Below, piece after piece: positions 24,813-43,499 of a stretch of DNA of 64,000 nt. The translations under genes and the position numbers were made by a program. Source of the stretch: Ianthella basta (Eukaryota > Porifera > Demospongiae > Verongiida > Ianthellidae); NCBI GenBank assembly GCA_964019415.1, contig OZ025888.1, positions 4,903,036 to 4,967,035 on the forward strand, read 5' to 3'. Below the pieces are notes generated by a model, which made no database searches, was not told the origin of the DNA, and saw only the letters and a program-made list of their open reading frames with translations. Numbering within the stretch: position 1 is the stretch's first letter; every line of letters begins with the position of its first letter.

Positions 24813-25826
24813 ACACATAGGCTGTGGCCACTCAGGGCCCTTTGAAGCAAATGGGATGGATGTTATCCTTATCAATCAGCTACAGCTGTCACCTTGGTCC
24901 CACTCCATTCCTCAATTCATTCCTACACATGCACACAGTGGCTATTATGTGGGGGGAGGGGAGGGGGGCGTGTACGTGTGTACAGTGCATGGTGATATGC
25001 ACTCACACAGCTACTCTTATTCCCTTCACCTTTTCAAACCTCAATCTAAGCACAGTGCCAAAGGATAATCTACACACTCACACTTACACCTCCTCACTCT
25101 GTCACTCAGGAAGACAGGAGTGAATACCCGTCTAAGATCAGCATTATGGCACAAGCTACCCTGGTACCTAGCCCCTTTGTATGTACACTCTCTCTCTCCA
25201 CGCCCACGCTAATTATCCACGTTCAGATGAGCTTATGCACAAACATATGACCACCAGTTACCCAATTCCACATTCACAACAGACATAGAGAAAATACATG
25301 GAAATGTACACATATAGGTGGGTATTTCGTAAAATATGATAGATAATCTTAACAATTCCAATTCACAACACAGACTAGAATCGCTGCTACACAGTAATGA
25401 CAGAAATAACTATTGATTCATTACTAATACAAATAGTACATCACAATACAGAAGTAAGTGTAGTAAGAGAAAAACTACATATACCCCAATCACAACATTA
25501 AGGCACACATGCACCCAGCACAATTTCATGCAGTTCAAATAGTTGACCCTCCACCTCCAACCAATCAGATCCTTGAGAACATACATACACAACTTCAATA
25601 CAATCAACACAGCAATACTTGTTCTGTTGTGTTACCATGGCAATAAACATTCAAACACAAACTCCAGTAAGTGTTCCTAGTACAAAAGTTCCCTAGTGTG
25701 TGTGAGTATGTTGTTTGTATCGCAAAGTGTGTGTTGTATGCTGGCAGGCCAGCTAACAACCACAGAATATGTTGAGCAGTTTACAAAGAGAGAGGCACGT
25801 GATGTACTAGCTCTCTCCTTCCCTCT

Positions 25827-31413
<5,587 letters not shown>

Positions 31414-31830
31414 CTGCAGTTGAGGAGAATATAAAAAAGATAGAATGACTATGTATAATAACATACACTTCACATAATATAGGAAATATATAACAAGACG
31501 AATAAATTCAGACGTTATTCCGACCATTTGGTGAATTAAAAACTAGTACGAACGCACTACAGCGTGAATGGTAAGGCGCTCAACCCCCCAAACACAACCT
31601 CAATCGCACATACACATTCACATCAAGGTGCATTAAGAAGAGTGTGCTGAAATGTATAGACGAACAGAGCTACAACAAGCAGCGACTTACGATAAAGTAA
31701 TCGTTCTCAGATCAGTAGCTTCAAATTTTCCGAAAGTGGAGTCTCACCGCCACAAGTGTGTTAGTGCGCAGAGCCACGTGTTCCGTGATGACGTAGCCAC
31801 TGCCATGAATATTATTAGTCCTAGAACAAG
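31414..31830. promoter_or_regulatory. Bidirectional promoter region DBHS gene / MIX23
   Basis: The two start codons are 417 bp apart, head to head. The segment must include both transcription starts and, if the DBHS gene has a 5'-UTR intron, part of that intron. No TATA box is evident near either start. Confidence 0.5.
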
Positions 31831-33961
31831 ATGGCTGCAAGCGGTGAAGGCTACAAGTCGGGCTACGATATGCCAGACTCGCTCCCTTGTGATGAAATTG
31901 GGCAGTTTAAGGTACAGTGGATGCGTTAATGATTTATCTATTCATTCCACGTTGGAGATTATTGCTGCATGCGTTTCTTGTGCTCTGTGAACGTGCAGGA
32001 GAGATTAACCCAGATGAGAGCGATTGACGACAGAATTATATACAAACTAAACAAATCAGTACCCACCCAGTCGTTTTCAGGGCAGGTCAGTGCAGCCGAC
32101 CAGTGCAAGCAGCTATATGATGAGGTGAGAAAGACTGTGCCCTATATATGTATGTTGGAGACATATAGACAAAGGTATTGCTAAAGGGAGACGTAATACA
32201 TGGAGATGTACTGGTGTATGTGTTGTGGGCATTGCTAGCATTTCTCAACCCTCTAACGTACCGGCACAAGTTGCAGTGGCTGGTGACTACCATGAATGCA
32301 CACACACGTATATGCGAGTCACTTCCATCTTGGAGCAATAATTGATACAACTTACCATCTAACACATTTCACATACATATATCTAGTTACATTAGGCACC
32401 CCGGAGTAATTTCAACACTAGGGTAATTTTGTCACTAGGGTATACGTAGTGTCTTTACCCTTCTTTCTCTGCAACAGACTTTTAGCACACCACCAGTCAG
32501 TATATGGCCTATTTGTTGCACTTTCTTACATTATGCAGGAGTGAGCATGCTTCTCAATAGGTAGTCTGGCCTGCTAGACCGTCCCGTAAGCGCCCGGTAG
32601 GCGTGGAAGGGAAGGGACGGTCTAGCAGGCCAGACTACTCAATAGGTAGTTGTAGACACAAGTGATGGAATTACCCCAGTTTACCTTAATGATAAAGGTA
32701 CTGTAAACGAATCAGCTGTATCCATGAATAATTTAATGAGAGTGACAAGTTTTCTAGCCTTTACCAGTTCTCTTTTTGTCATGACTTATGCTAGACTTCC
32801 AGTATATAGATGCAACTAACTTCTTTATCACATGTACATAAACTAAAGTATGTATGGCCATAAATTTTGGCAGGCATTTATTTTGGTGAATTGCACAAAT
32901 TGAAGAATTTGGTGGATTTTAATTTGGCAGTTGGTCAATCCCTTATGCTATAGTGGTATTGTGTTAACTGTTTGGCAGTTGGAAATGTCAACGGATTGTT
33001 CTCAAACTGCCAATCCGTCAGAATAAATCCCTGGCAATATTTCTGGCCATATGGTATTTATAGGGAGCCTGGTGGGATGGTGTAAGTTAGGTGACAGAAA
33101 TAAAAGCTTTGTAATGAAAGATGAAAGGATTGGATGCTGGTAAACAGCAGGTAACCAGGTGCGGTGAGAGGGCCGTGACATGTGTGGATGTGGCAGCAAT
33201 TCGTGTATGCATGCACTCGGGGGGTGGGGGGGGGGAGTTCTGATTGCTAAGAGTTACTGTAATTCGGTACCTCTCTCTTCCAAAGTTGAGACATATCTAT
33301 GAGAAGAGGCAGGGTGCATTAGCCAAATGTGTGGACTTCTCCATGGCTAAAGTGAAGAGGCTACAAGAACAAGGTGAAGGTTCAAGCAGCAATGAAGTTA
33401 GGAAGGATTTGAAAAAGGAGCTGACAACAGTGAGTGCATGCAATCCTACACAAGTATGGATGCTCATCCCATGTACCATTGTGAAGCATTTCGCGTATAC
33501 TTCTCATAGTCCTTACATTATATAGGCTTAGCTCCACTTTGTCCATCATAGCCTGCTCGAAGGCTGTCAAAAGGTAGAAAGTCCCCAACAATGCCGTGTG
33601 ACACCCAAACAACACACACTAGCTAGCTAGCTGCATTATTGGTCATCTGTACATAGCTGAATGTGAGCGTCTGCTAGTGTTTTGTGCTTTATAAATAGCA
33701 TAGCCCCATGTGGGCGGGTAGTTTATCACCAGGACAACATTCACTTTTCACTGATTTCTTCCTGATGACCACTGATGAGGTAAATGTGTGCTGTTCCTCT
33801 TAGATGGTAGCTGGTGCATGATGTAATATCTGGTGGCTTGTGTTCTTCTGCAGTTACGCCTCATGCAAAGTGAGCAGACTGTGGAGGCCGTGGTGCGAGA
33901 GAGGAGCTTGAAAGTGTTCAAGGAGAGGTGCTGGCAGGCTTACCAGCCTCCTGACCTGTGA
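31831..33961 (+). CDS. MIX23: MIX23 (CCDC58) mitochondrial protein
   Basis: Four exons (31831-31911, 31999-32124, 33286-33429, 33854-33961) are all phase 0 and encode 152 aa, close to the ~144 aa of the family. MIX23 is a small intermembrane-space protein linked to mitochondrial import in yeast and conserved in animals. Diagnostic stretches are MRAIDDRIIYKLNKSVPT, ADQCKQLYDE, the basic coiled-coil exon 3 (EKRQGALAKCVDF), and VEAVVRERSLKVFKERCW in exon 4. CKQL and AKC carry the conserved cysteines. The exon 3 acceptor is an unusual CCAAAG. A near-copy of exon 3 with flanking introns lies at 37700-38110. Confidence 0.9.
32561..32637. mobile_element. Micro-hairpin MITE, hAT-like (copy 3)
   Basis: A 77-bp element has 24-bp perfect inverted repeats (TAGTCTGGCCTGCTAGACCG outward) and a perfect 8-bp direct repeat CTCAATAG on each side. 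It lies in MIX23 intron 2 and shares its terminus with the elements at 2438 and 7852. Confidence 0.8.
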
Positions 33962-34680
33962 TAGGCTTTGTAACTTATTGCTGCATGGACAAGCACGCGT
34001 GAATTATGGATGCGTGCTGCTGTGGCCAGGCTTTCACAAGATTGGTTGGCTGGACAGACTGTATCAGCCATTTTGGTTACCCGGCGTGCGAGCGATCGTA
34101 AACATAATTGCCAAAATGGCGGGTTCTCGCTCGGTCGGACGGTTTGTTTCTCACGCTATACGACCTGCAACAGAAGCATGACATGCTATGAAGACTATCT
34201 CGCTTGGAATGCAAATAGAAGACGCGAGAGCGGAGTGACGGCGTAGGGCTTCCAGAAGTGTCGCCGATAACATCCCTTCCTTGAGCAGGCTGACGACGTA
34301 GGCCATTTATACCGTTGTGCAGAGACCGCATCCGCTTCATCGTGGCACGTAATACCGGCCAGTTAGGGGGTTAATACGTATAAGTGGTATACGGATCTAT
34401 GTAGCTAGATGGCTTCTCCGTCTGAATGTGTGAAGCGGACGAAGTGGGAGTCCCGGGCTGAGAGAGAGACACAACTGTGCCAGCGCGCATAGGGAATACT
34501 ATCGGGAGACTGCTTCCACACAAAGGTGAACGCAACACTGAAGACTAGCGACACTTTACTTGTTAGCTACTCCCCTGTGGCAGATCGTTTCCGGGCAGCG
34601 GAAATTCAAGAGATGAAACTGGTCTAGCTATAACTGACTTTGAATGCTAACGTGACCATTACCGAAGGACTGTATTCTCA
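33962..34680. promoter_or_regulatory. Upstream region of the sulfotransferase
   Basis: A CpG-containing stretch between MIX23 and the sulfotransferase probably holds the latter's promoter and 5' UTR. A 21-codon ATG frame at 34116-34181 (MAGSRSVGRF...) is Arg/Ser-rich like a targeting peptide, but has no splice donor and no support as a gene. Confidence 0.4.
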
Positions 34681-36123
34681 ATGAGGTTCAAACCGAAGTC
34701 TAACTGCAAGTTTTGTGGTGTGGTAACCCTCACAGTGCTTACTGGGTGGATAGCATTGACGATACTCTCCCACTACACGGCTTCCTCACCCAGACCATCC
34801 ACTCAAGGATGGCTCCCCTTCCCAGTGAAAGCAGTCTACATTCTTTTCAGTGTCAGAGCAGTTGCAGACACAGAGCCATTGGGAATGGCAGTTGGAAGAA
34901 AGATACTAAGTAAGGATGCGCCAAACATCAGCACAGAACAGAAGCAGCCAATTGATATCAGCACTTTATTGGGAAACACAACCATCTTCAGCAATAGCTA
35001 TGAACGAAAACATCAAATGGACAACCTGCAAGCTCTGATCTCAAACATACGCAGATACATCCCACCTTCTGATGAGTTCCTACTCAACTTCAAGAATCCC
35101 TGTTGGTATGCTGATAACCGTAACACTCCAACAACATCACCACCAAATCCTAACACACACCTTCAGTGTCTTCCCTACTTCTTCCTCCTGGGATATCCAA
35201 AGGCAGGATCTAGCAAACTCTACTCACTGATCATGGCACATCATGAATATGCACTAACACTGGATAAGGAAGTTTCTCATGGCATTTTTCTAAAGGTGAA
35301 GCCCCCAATTCAGAACACTCCATCATATCTGAAGCACTTCGGTTTGGCAGCAAAGCTGATTATGAGGAACCCAATGAAAGCAATTACTAGTGATGGGACT
35401 CCCACTACTGTTTTAATGCGGCCCCATGGTTACTGGAGTGATGAGGCACCAATCGATGGCATGCCAATGCTGTTGCAGGAATTACTGCCAAATGCAAAAT
35501 ACCTTGTGATAATTCGAAATCCACTGTTTGTGACAAGGTCGGCATTTTATTACACTCTAAGTGATAACGCCAAGCTCAGGGGTTGTTCACATATCACAGA
35601 GCAGCCTGCTACTGTTCTTCATGAATTAGTGTATGCTCACATACAAGCTCACCGACAATGTGTGAGTCACATTGGGGATGAAATCAAGTGCCTGTTCACT
35701 CGCTATTACAGAAAATGGTTGAAACCTGGTCTGTGTGGCGACTTTCTGATGGAATACAATGTTTACTACAGTACCATGCTGCTTTGGCTAAAGCACATTC
35801 CTCGTGAGAGGTTCCACTTTGTCTACAATGATGAACTGGAGCGCAACCCACTTAGAGTTGTCAAACAGGTTTATGAATTCTTAGGGATGTCGCCACTGAA
35901 CACTCGGCAGTGGGAGTTACTCAGAGGTATGGCCCACGAGAAAGTAAATAGCGTGTCATTCTTGGATGAAAGCGAGAGGACCAACTCTTCAATTCCTTTT
36001 ATGAAGCAGGAAACAGTTGAGCTACTAAAAGCATTCTATCAACCCTTTAATGAGAAACTTGCAGCACTGATTGGAGATAAGAGATTTTTCAGAGAATGGG
36101 ACTACACAATGCAGTTGACTTAA
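34681..36123 (+). CDS. Golgi carbohydrate sulfotransferase, CHST15-like
   Basis: A single-exon 480-aa type II membrane protein with a short cytosolic tail, a membrane anchor (about residues 12-31), a stem and a lumenal catalytic domain. GYPKAGSSKLYSLI (171-184) is the 5'-phosphosulfate-binding loop, with K174 in the usual catalytic position. RNPLFVTRSAFYY (279-291) is the 3'-phosphate-binding motif with its Arg and Ser. SDGTPTTVLM and VYNDELERNP are also typical of the GalNAc4S-6ST/CHST15 branch. PAPS-dependent sulfation of glycosaminoglycan-like chains is expected; the acceptor sugar cannot be told. The absence of introns could reflect retroposition or lineage habit. A decayed copy of the C-terminal region lies 500 bp downstream. 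Confidence 0.85.
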   Translation: MRFKPKSNCKFCGVVTLTVLTGWIALTILSHYTASSPRPSTQGWLPFPVKAVYILFSVRAVADTEPLGMAVGRKILSKDAPNISTEQKQPIDISTLLGNTTIFSNSYERKHQMDNLQALISNIRRYIPPSDEFLLNFKNPCWYADNRNTPTTSPPNPNTHLQCLPYFFLLGYPKAGSSKLYSLIMAHHEYALTLDKEVSHGIFLKVKPPIQNTPSYLKHFGLAAKLIMRNPMKAITSDGTPTTVLMRPHGYWSDEAPIDGMPMLLQELLPNAKYLVIIRNPLFVTRSAFYYTLSDNAKLRGCSHITEQPATVLHELVYAHIQAHRQCVSHIGDEIKCLFTRYYRKWLKPGLCGDFLMEYNVYYSTMLLWLKHIPRERFHFVYNDELERNPLRVVKQVYEFLGMSPLNTRQWELLRGMAHEKVNSVSFLDESERTNSSIPFMKQETVELLKAFYQPFNEKLAALIGDKRFFREWDYTMQLT

Positions 36124-36201
36124 TAACCTGCATGAATGCTGCATAAAATTGAATCAATGCTATTTATTTTGTGTTATATACAGTATATAATTATAACACT
36201 C

Positions 36202-36257
36202 TGACCATGTGTAGGTACATGTATAGCTATAGCTATATATGCACCTACACATGGTCA
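36202..36257. repeat. Palindromic hairpin
   Basis: A 15-bp perfect inverted repeat (TGACCATGTGTAGGT) surrounds an AT-rich loop of 26 bp just downstream of the sulfotransferase. It could be a transcript-end hairpin or a small MITE. Confidence 0.6.
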
Positions 36258-36629
36258 TATATTATACTGCATGATTATTGTTTCTTACATGTATCATATG
36301 TACATGTATAATTGAGAGCTGTTCATATTATATGACACAATTACATGTACAATTCATAGCACGCAGTTCCTCAGACCAAGATCCAACTCCATTTAGATAT
36401 TTTCTAGACACACGATCTATATTGCAGGAATTGTCACAAGGCCTAAAAATAGTTATGTTACCATAGCAATATATGCCACTAACTTATGTCAACAAGCTAA
36501 GGCCTGACTAAACAACTTGTGCTTCAGCTGTATAATTAGCAAGATTTATATAGATGGGCAGTGTTCCAGTCTTGTCTGCATGACCGATTGAGACTTTGCA
36601 TGTGCTTCAGACTAGCTTTGAGGTGTTAC

Positions 36630-36886
36630 ACTGCATTATACGGAGTATGAATTGATTGGAATGTCACCACTGAACAGTGATGCAACAGTGGAAATTACTA
36701 AGGAATTGACTATAGTGCCAATAGTGAATGATGTTCCATGCATTCTTCAATAAGAAGCAAGAACATGGTCAGTTGAACTGCATGCTTAGGGGCTTAATGA
36801 GAAACTAGCTGCACTGCATGATCAATTAGAGAATGAGATTTTCGGAACATTTATGGCCCCATGGGATTACACACACAGATGAGAAC
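36630..36886 (+). pseudogene. Decayed 3' fragment of the sulfotransferase
   Basis: The stretch aligns with the last ~240 bp of the upstream sulfotransferase. TATGAATTGATTGG and ATGTC(A/G)CCACTGAACA match at the start, and TTAATGAGAAACT(A/T)GC(T/A)GCACTG and ATGGGATTAC at the end. Frameshifts and stops interrupt it. The first ~1200 bp of the gene are absent. It records a lost tandem duplicate. Confidence 0.7.
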
Positions 36887-37699
36887 AACTATTGTTTTAC
36901 AATATATATGTTATTGTATACTTGATGTATGTAAAATAATTCTAGGACTAATTTGAATCAATACTTAGTGCATGCAGTCATAGTGATTGTATGAACTATA
37001 CACTTTATGTTATCAACAAACTGTGCAACATTATAGTACAAGCTAATTGTTCAGTGAATGTATGCCATATGCCGAAAGGTTCTGGTAGTTCTATAGCTAA
37101 CAGATTTTAAGCATGCATGTGTACATGCACAAAGTGAGTACATAGAAGAGCAGTCTGTGGAATGTATGCAGCTGTAGCACTGTATGCAAGCATGGAGTGA
37201 ATAGGTGCATGCATGCATGAGGTGGTGATCGAGATACACGGATATATGATCTATAGGCCTATAGGAACACGACCACTGGTCTTTTGGTTGATGCCTTTGT
37301 CAGGATTCACATTCCATGACTGTATGGCTTCGCAGGCCAAGTCATAACTTCCTGCACAGATCATGAGTTTGTATATACACCCACACATACAGCCATGATG
37401 GCTTATAAGAGTGTTATGATGTTGCTTGCATGATGATCTGTATGCTGTTGTATCCTGTTCTGTTAATATAAGTCTTTTTGTATGATTTGTTGCATGGGTT
37501 GGCATGATGGTCATGTTTAGAACTTTCTGTAATGTACTTATATGGTGTGGATCACGTGTATTAGTGGAGTTCTGTAGTTTAAGCTTTGGAGATTGTAAGT
37601 TGTTTCGCTTGTCAATGAGTGTTTTTGCTATTGAATTGGCTTGTTCATTGTTCGGTACCCTGATCGGGTTGACATGAACCAACACCAGCAAATGTGACA
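36887..37699. other. Intergenic stretch with possible RNase H relic
   Basis: No intact gene is seen. On the minus strand at about 37595-37700 a frame reads HVNPIRVPNNEQANSIAK, which resembles the H-x-GI-x-GNE-x-AD-x-LAK box of LINE RNase H domains. It is short and unaccompanied, so this is only a suggestion of retroelement debris. Confidence 0.25.
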
Positions 37700-38110
37700 A
37701 AGAGTTACTATAATCTATAGTGCCGCCTCTCTTTTCTACAGTTGAGACATGTCTATGAGAAGAGGCAGGGTGCATTAGCCAAATGTGTGGACTTCTTCAC
37801 GGCTAAAGTGAAGAGGCTACAAGAACAAGGTGAAGGTTCAAGCAGCAATGAAGTTAGGAAGGATTTGAAAAGGAACTGCATGACAACAGTGCATGAGTGC
37901 ACGCAAAATTCACCTGTATGGATGCTCATCCCATGCACCATTGTGAAGCATTTCACATATAGTTCTCATAATATATATTTAGCTCAGCTTAGTCCATTCA
38001 CAACCTGCGTGAAGACTTTTGGAAGGTTGAAAGTTCCCCTGCAGTGCTGTATAACATGCAAGCAACACATATCAGCTAGCCATATTATTGGTAACCTATA
38101 TTCATGGAGC
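37700..38110 (+). pseudogene. Duplicated MIX23 exon 3 with flanking intron
   Basis: About 400 bp resemble 33249-33650: intron 2 end, exon 3 (near-identical codons from RQGALAKCVDF to SNEVRKDL) and the start of intron 3. Exon 3 is disrupted near its end by a one-base loss and an inserted CAT, and no other MIX23 exon is nearby. Its acceptor (TTCTACAG) is closer to consensus than that of the functional exon (CCAAAG). Confidence 0.8.
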
Positions 38111-39008
38111 AATATAGTCCGTAGAGAGCTAGAACTAAGCAAGTTGCAGCTAGCGGCCAGAAACAACAGTACCACAGATATCCATTTCTACTGCCAGCAA
38201 CCTATAATTATCACTTGAAATTAGGCAAAACAATAATAATTATTATTTATATCTGTTGATTCACAATTTCTGGTATATGATTAAGTTATATATTCAAATG
38301 TTAGTATATAGGCAGAGTCTGTCTTACAAACAACAAGCTTAGCAAATGAAACAGATCTGACAATGATACATGCTGAGAGGGTAAACACATGCATGCAGGG
38401 AAACACAAGAAATAAACCTGAAATTAATGTGTTCAAGACATGCATGCATATATACAGAGTATACTAACACAGGATAATCAGATTGGCTTTTCACATGTGC
38501 ATATGCATAGAACAGACTATCATACAGAGAGATTGTGAATATTTATAGATCCCGTTGCCATGGTAACATTTGACATAGACAAGGGGTACTATATATTTAC
38601 TTGTAATGCAGTTAGGTAAGATGTGTAACTTATACACAGCAGGTTAGATTTTTGACACATAACTAAAATATGTGCAGCAAGCATATGACTATATGAAATC
38701 TGAAGTGTTACTAGGTTCACTATATCGGATCCTTAAAAGCTTTCACTATAATACAAATTTGCCCATTACCATGAAATCCAGTGAATACATAGTTACAGAC
38801 TTTAAATTTCACATTTGACCAGTTGTTCCATAAATTGGCATAACAACTGCTGAGCCTACAGATGCCATAGCTAAGAGTGAAGTGCATGAGACTGAGGAAT
38901 TAAAGACCCAAAGAACCACAGACTATACACCAGCAGGGAGAGAAAGGGTAAGTGTCAAGAATCTATATACTACTGTATGCAGGAAGGGTGCTGGCATCAA
39001 TAAGAACC

Positions 39009-40898
39009 ATGAAGATCTCAAACTCAGCAATGGCCATGGCAATAGTGAGTACGCCATAGAGTAGTATACATTTTGTATAAGCTAGGATAATATTATGGTA
39101 GCATTTCTCTGATCCCTTTACCATCTGTCTCACATGCACTGAGTAGTAGTGACGGAAACAATAGTTGGTAAAGCTACTGCAAATATTTACATAATGATAC
39201 GTATACCAGCTGACATGCATGCACCAGACACAGTCTGCATGTCTTTTTTTCACTGCATTCATGTTCTTAAATTTGCACAGAGTTCCATTGCTTTTGCAGT
39301 GTTAGCTGCTGTGGGATGGATGTTGTTCCTGGGAGCATTTGGCACTTTCCCTGTGTGAGTATAATTCTTATACATAATATTTCAATGACTTGTGTACTGC
39401 ATACAAAGCTATATATCATATAGAAGGTCTGCCAATTTAAATGCAGTGATTCCCATGCATGTGTACTCTTGGCTCTTTTCACAGTGCTGCATGGGCCTAC
39501 AGTAAAAAGCATAGTACTGTGCTGTATATAGTGAAGTATATGTACAAGGCTAAGATGATTTTAAAAAGCATGTCAGCACAGTATCACTTCTGCAAGTGCA
39601 TGTACTGAAAGACATAGGTGGAGCATGTTTCTCATGCATCCTATATAATTATACTCTTACGATAAATAAATAATTTTTCATTCAGTAAATGAATATTTTT
39701 TCATTTTTGATGCTCCCCCATATAGCAATGCTTCCCACAAGATTCAGGCACTGTATTGTGTGTATACAAACAACAAAGAAATCCTAAAAAAGTACACAAT
39801 TGGAATATTAATTAAGTTAACAGAGTGCACAGCAGTGTGTGCATGTGTGTCTACAATACATATGTCTGTACATGTGTATGTGTTTGTGCATGTGTGTGTA
39901 TTCAGAGAGAAGCAACAGACCTAATATACTACGGCCGTGCAAGCTCAGCAATGATAAACAGCATGATTAAAGGATATGTTCTGCATGCGTGCATAAATTC
40001 AGCGCTATACTTAACTATACGAGCAGCGAATGTCCTTGCTGAATTAGAAAGGTCCATGGCACTCAATTCATGCAGAGCATCGGTTACAGTATAGGCTCTT
40101 GTGAAGCACTGTCTTGCCTTTTAAGCCTCATATGCATGCACCTGCAGTATAGCCATGTATCCATGCAGATATAGTGGAAATCTGCATGGGGTTCTATCTT
40201 AATACCATACTAGGTAGATCTGACTCCAAGTTACACCTTCTCTTACAGAACATCTCTCCCATTTCCAAGTTTCGTGGGAAGCTGCTTTACTGCTGTGACC
40301 TATCCAGTGACAGCACTGTTGATTATTGGAGCAGCATTTCAAGTGCTGATGGCACGACAACACATGATAATACAGTCCCTGCTCATGCCATGGGTATCAT
40401 TCAAATGATGGATCACACCACACACAGTACATTTAACTGTTAATGAGCTATGCATGATTTTCATACATTAGCCTTGTCTCAAAGGTATAACATTTGAAAT
40501 ATCCTTATCTGGATTATTATATATGCATAATTATGCTATTTTAAATGCTTGCATGTTGAATATGGTTCAGGTTAGATGATAAATGTGTGTGCTGGTGGTT
40601 GATGGGATTGTCATTAGGAGCACCACAGCTAATGTTGTTTGACTCTCCTTGACTTATATATGTGCCAGATTTTGATATTTGCCATTGCAGCAGCTATACA
40701 TGGTGGCACTGTCATGAATGAAATAGTTCAGACAGCAGCTAACGCCCAGCCTAAGTTGATTGCAATGTTCTTTGGTGTACTATTGGAGTTGATATGTTTG
40801 GTGAGTTGCATGAATACAGAACTATAAGAGACTGTGTATGCTTGCATGTACATAATACTTATTATACCATACACAATTCAATGAACAACTGGCCTGGG

Positions 40899-40985
<87 letters not shown>

Positions 40986-41083
40986 CGAGTGAACTGACAT
41001 AGCTTAAATGTTTCTTCATATATTGTATGCAGACCATCTCCCTGTTTCTTCTGATTGATGCTAACATCTTCCTCAGAGACTAA
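39009..41083 (+). CDS. Small four-helix membrane protein, paralogue A
   Basis: The family is not recognised. Five exons (39009-39044, 39281-39354, 40249-40393, 40669-40800, 41033-41083) with consensus splice sites and matching phases encode 145 aa. Four hydrophobic segments are visible: AFAVLAAVGWMLFLGAFGTF (exon 2), TALLIIGAAFQVLM (exon 3), ILIFAIAAAIHGGTVM (exon 4) and IAMFFGVLLELICL running into the last exon, which ends DANIFLRD. The gene at 44237-48373 has the same exon number, phases and motifs (GAA-x-QMLM/VLM, AAxHGG, GVLLEL-x-CL), which validates both models. No signal peptide. The topology of short loops and four helices loosely recalls fungal Sho1-type sensors, but that is speculation. 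Confidence 0.75.
40900..40982. repeat. (CA)n microsatellite in paralogue A intron 4
   Basis: An uninterrupted CA repeat of about 80 bp lies 50 bp upstream of the last exon of paralogue A. Confidence 0.95.
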
Positions 41084-41307
41084 CATTAAGACATTCAGGG
41101 TTGTTTTCTACAAGATTCAAGAGTTTTGTATTATAGTTTTGCGCAGAATATTGCACAAAATAAGTCTTAATACTGCATGCTGATAAATTGAACAAATTGC
41201 ATTTGCCATGTTCATATTTCCGGTACAAGATTAACTGCACATAAAAACATTATTGAGTGGAGTATCTATAGCAAGAGGTGTACAGTAAATGTAGTTCAAG
41301 GGATGGC

Positions 41308-41485
41308 ACGTGGAACCTGTCTAAGATGTTCTACATGAGGCAGCCACCTCTCTAAAACAGCCAGCCTCCTTGGCCCCATGCAGATAACACTGAAGCATTG
41401 CAATCTACCTCTGTACAACAGCCAACAGCCACTTCTCTATAAACTAAGATCAGAACTGGCCCAGGTGGCTGTCAAGACAGGCTTC

Positions 41486-41489
<4 letters not shown>
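41308..41489 (+). mobile_element. Pogo/Tc-like MITE, copy 5
   Basis: A diverged family member from GTGGAACCTGTCTAAGATG to CAAGACAGGCTTCACTGCA. Its right end runs directly into the long (CA)n array. Confidence 0.75.
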
Positions 41490-42256
<767 letters not shown>

Positions 42257-42259
<3 letters not shown>

Positions 42260-42513
42260 CCATTGGGTAGAGTAGCATCTTATAGCAAGAGTTTCACAAT
42301 GAAGTAGTCCAATGAATGATAGCTATTGACAGTGTAAACACTTAGTGCAAGCGCAGATCATTGAACTGTTCACTATTGCTATTCACATCATGCCACTTTC
42401 CACTTTGATATACCAATACCCACCGTCACAAGTAGTAGGTAGGTACACATTCTAGTTTCATCAACACAGTTTCATCATTGCATGCCTTGTAACCCCATCA
42501 TGTGGAGGGTAAT
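42257..42513. repeat. Segmental duplicate, copy downstream of paralogue A
   Basis: The stretch from CTACCATTGGGTAGAGTAGC is nearly identical to 48454-48721, downstream of paralogue B. Both copies begin at the end of a (CA)n tract, so they belong to the tandem duplication that made paralogues A and B. Confidence 0.85.
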
Positions 42514-42894
42514 GACACACAAGTACAAAATTATGTTCCCTGGTGCCATGACAACAGTTTCATATATGCACACAGCTGCTCAAATTTAAAACAGCAGCAC
42601 ATGCACATGGTATTCAAAATGTATTCACAGACCTAGCAAAGATTGATTGTAAGTGATTCTTTGACCAGAGAAATATTGCGCATTTGCATAGACATAAAAT
42701 AAACACATGCATAATTAAGCACATATATATCCATGGATATACTGAGGGGAGGAGAAAGGGGCAGTGCATGGCAGTACTCAATACATGCAATCCACAGGTC
42801 CAATCAGCTCCCACAAATATGTACAAAAACAGCTATCCATTGAACAGGGGATAATGCTATAAATATAGCAGCTAGCTATACATGCAAGCTAGCA

Positions 42895-42930
42895 TGACAT
42901 GCAAGACTAATACATTAGTCTTGCATGTCA
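42895..42930. repeat. Perfect 16-bp palindrome
   Basis: TGACATGCAAGACTAA and its exact complement surround a four-base loop TACA. The inner TTAGTCT recalls the ends of the micro-hairpin MITEs, but no target duplication is visible. Confidence 0.7.
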
Positions 42931-43294
42931 GATTTTCTTCCAGCTACATCACCAAAGTCTAATGCACAGTACTACAGATGGTAAGGACTACAGTATAGAC
43001 TGTAGTAGACTGATTTGTCATCATGAACAGGGCGGACTTTCATCCTCTCCCAAATGAAATGACAACGTGGGGGCTATCAGCTATATATAGACAGCTAGCA
43101 TAGACAGGAATTTCAATCGGTGTTAATTAATGAAACACTGTGACACTATATCGCTAACATACTCAGAATAAATTGATTGCATTATGTGATATCATACCAT
43201 GTTGCTGAAAAAGAATGCATAATCATAATATTATTTTCTACAGTACTGCAAGACTCATCTTCCAAATGTGGTTAAAGTGAATATAAACTATGGT

Positions 43295-43499
43295 TACAGT
43301 GAAATCTGTCTAAGATGGTCATGCACTGTGTGAAGCAGCCACCTTTCTAAAACTGCCAGCCTCCCTGACTCCAAATAGCACTAACATAGCACTAAAGCAT
43401 TGCAATCTACCTCCGTAGAGCATGCAGCCATGCACCTCTCTATAAAGGCCCTTTATAACTGGCCCCCAGGTGGCTGTCTATTACACAGGCTTCACTGTA
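43295..43499 (+). mobile_element. Pogo/Tc-like MITE, copy 6
   Basis: A family member with a small internal expansion (TAGCACTAA is repeated, and a CATGCAGC insertion is present). The ends are ACAGTGAAATCTGTCTAAG and CACAGGCTTCACTGT at TA borders. Confidence 0.78.

Larger units (their letters stand above)
22521..25826. other. Intergenic stretch between LINE and DBHS gene
   Basis: No gene can be supported. The stretch contains a 30-bp minisatellite, a hammerhead-like motif on the minus strand and one pogo-like MITE, listed separately. Part of 25,000-25,826 is probably 3' UTR of the minus-strand DBHS gene. Confidence 0.5.

Noticed and set aside
34116..34181. 21-codon Arg-rich micro-ORF upstream of the sulfotransferase
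   Set aside because: There is no splice donor or conservation evidence; likely chance or 5' leader.
37251..37775. 174-codon minus-strand frame as a gene
   Set aside because: It overlaps the MIX23 exon copy, lacks splice structure, and only a short RNase H-like string stands out; treated as possible retroelement debris.
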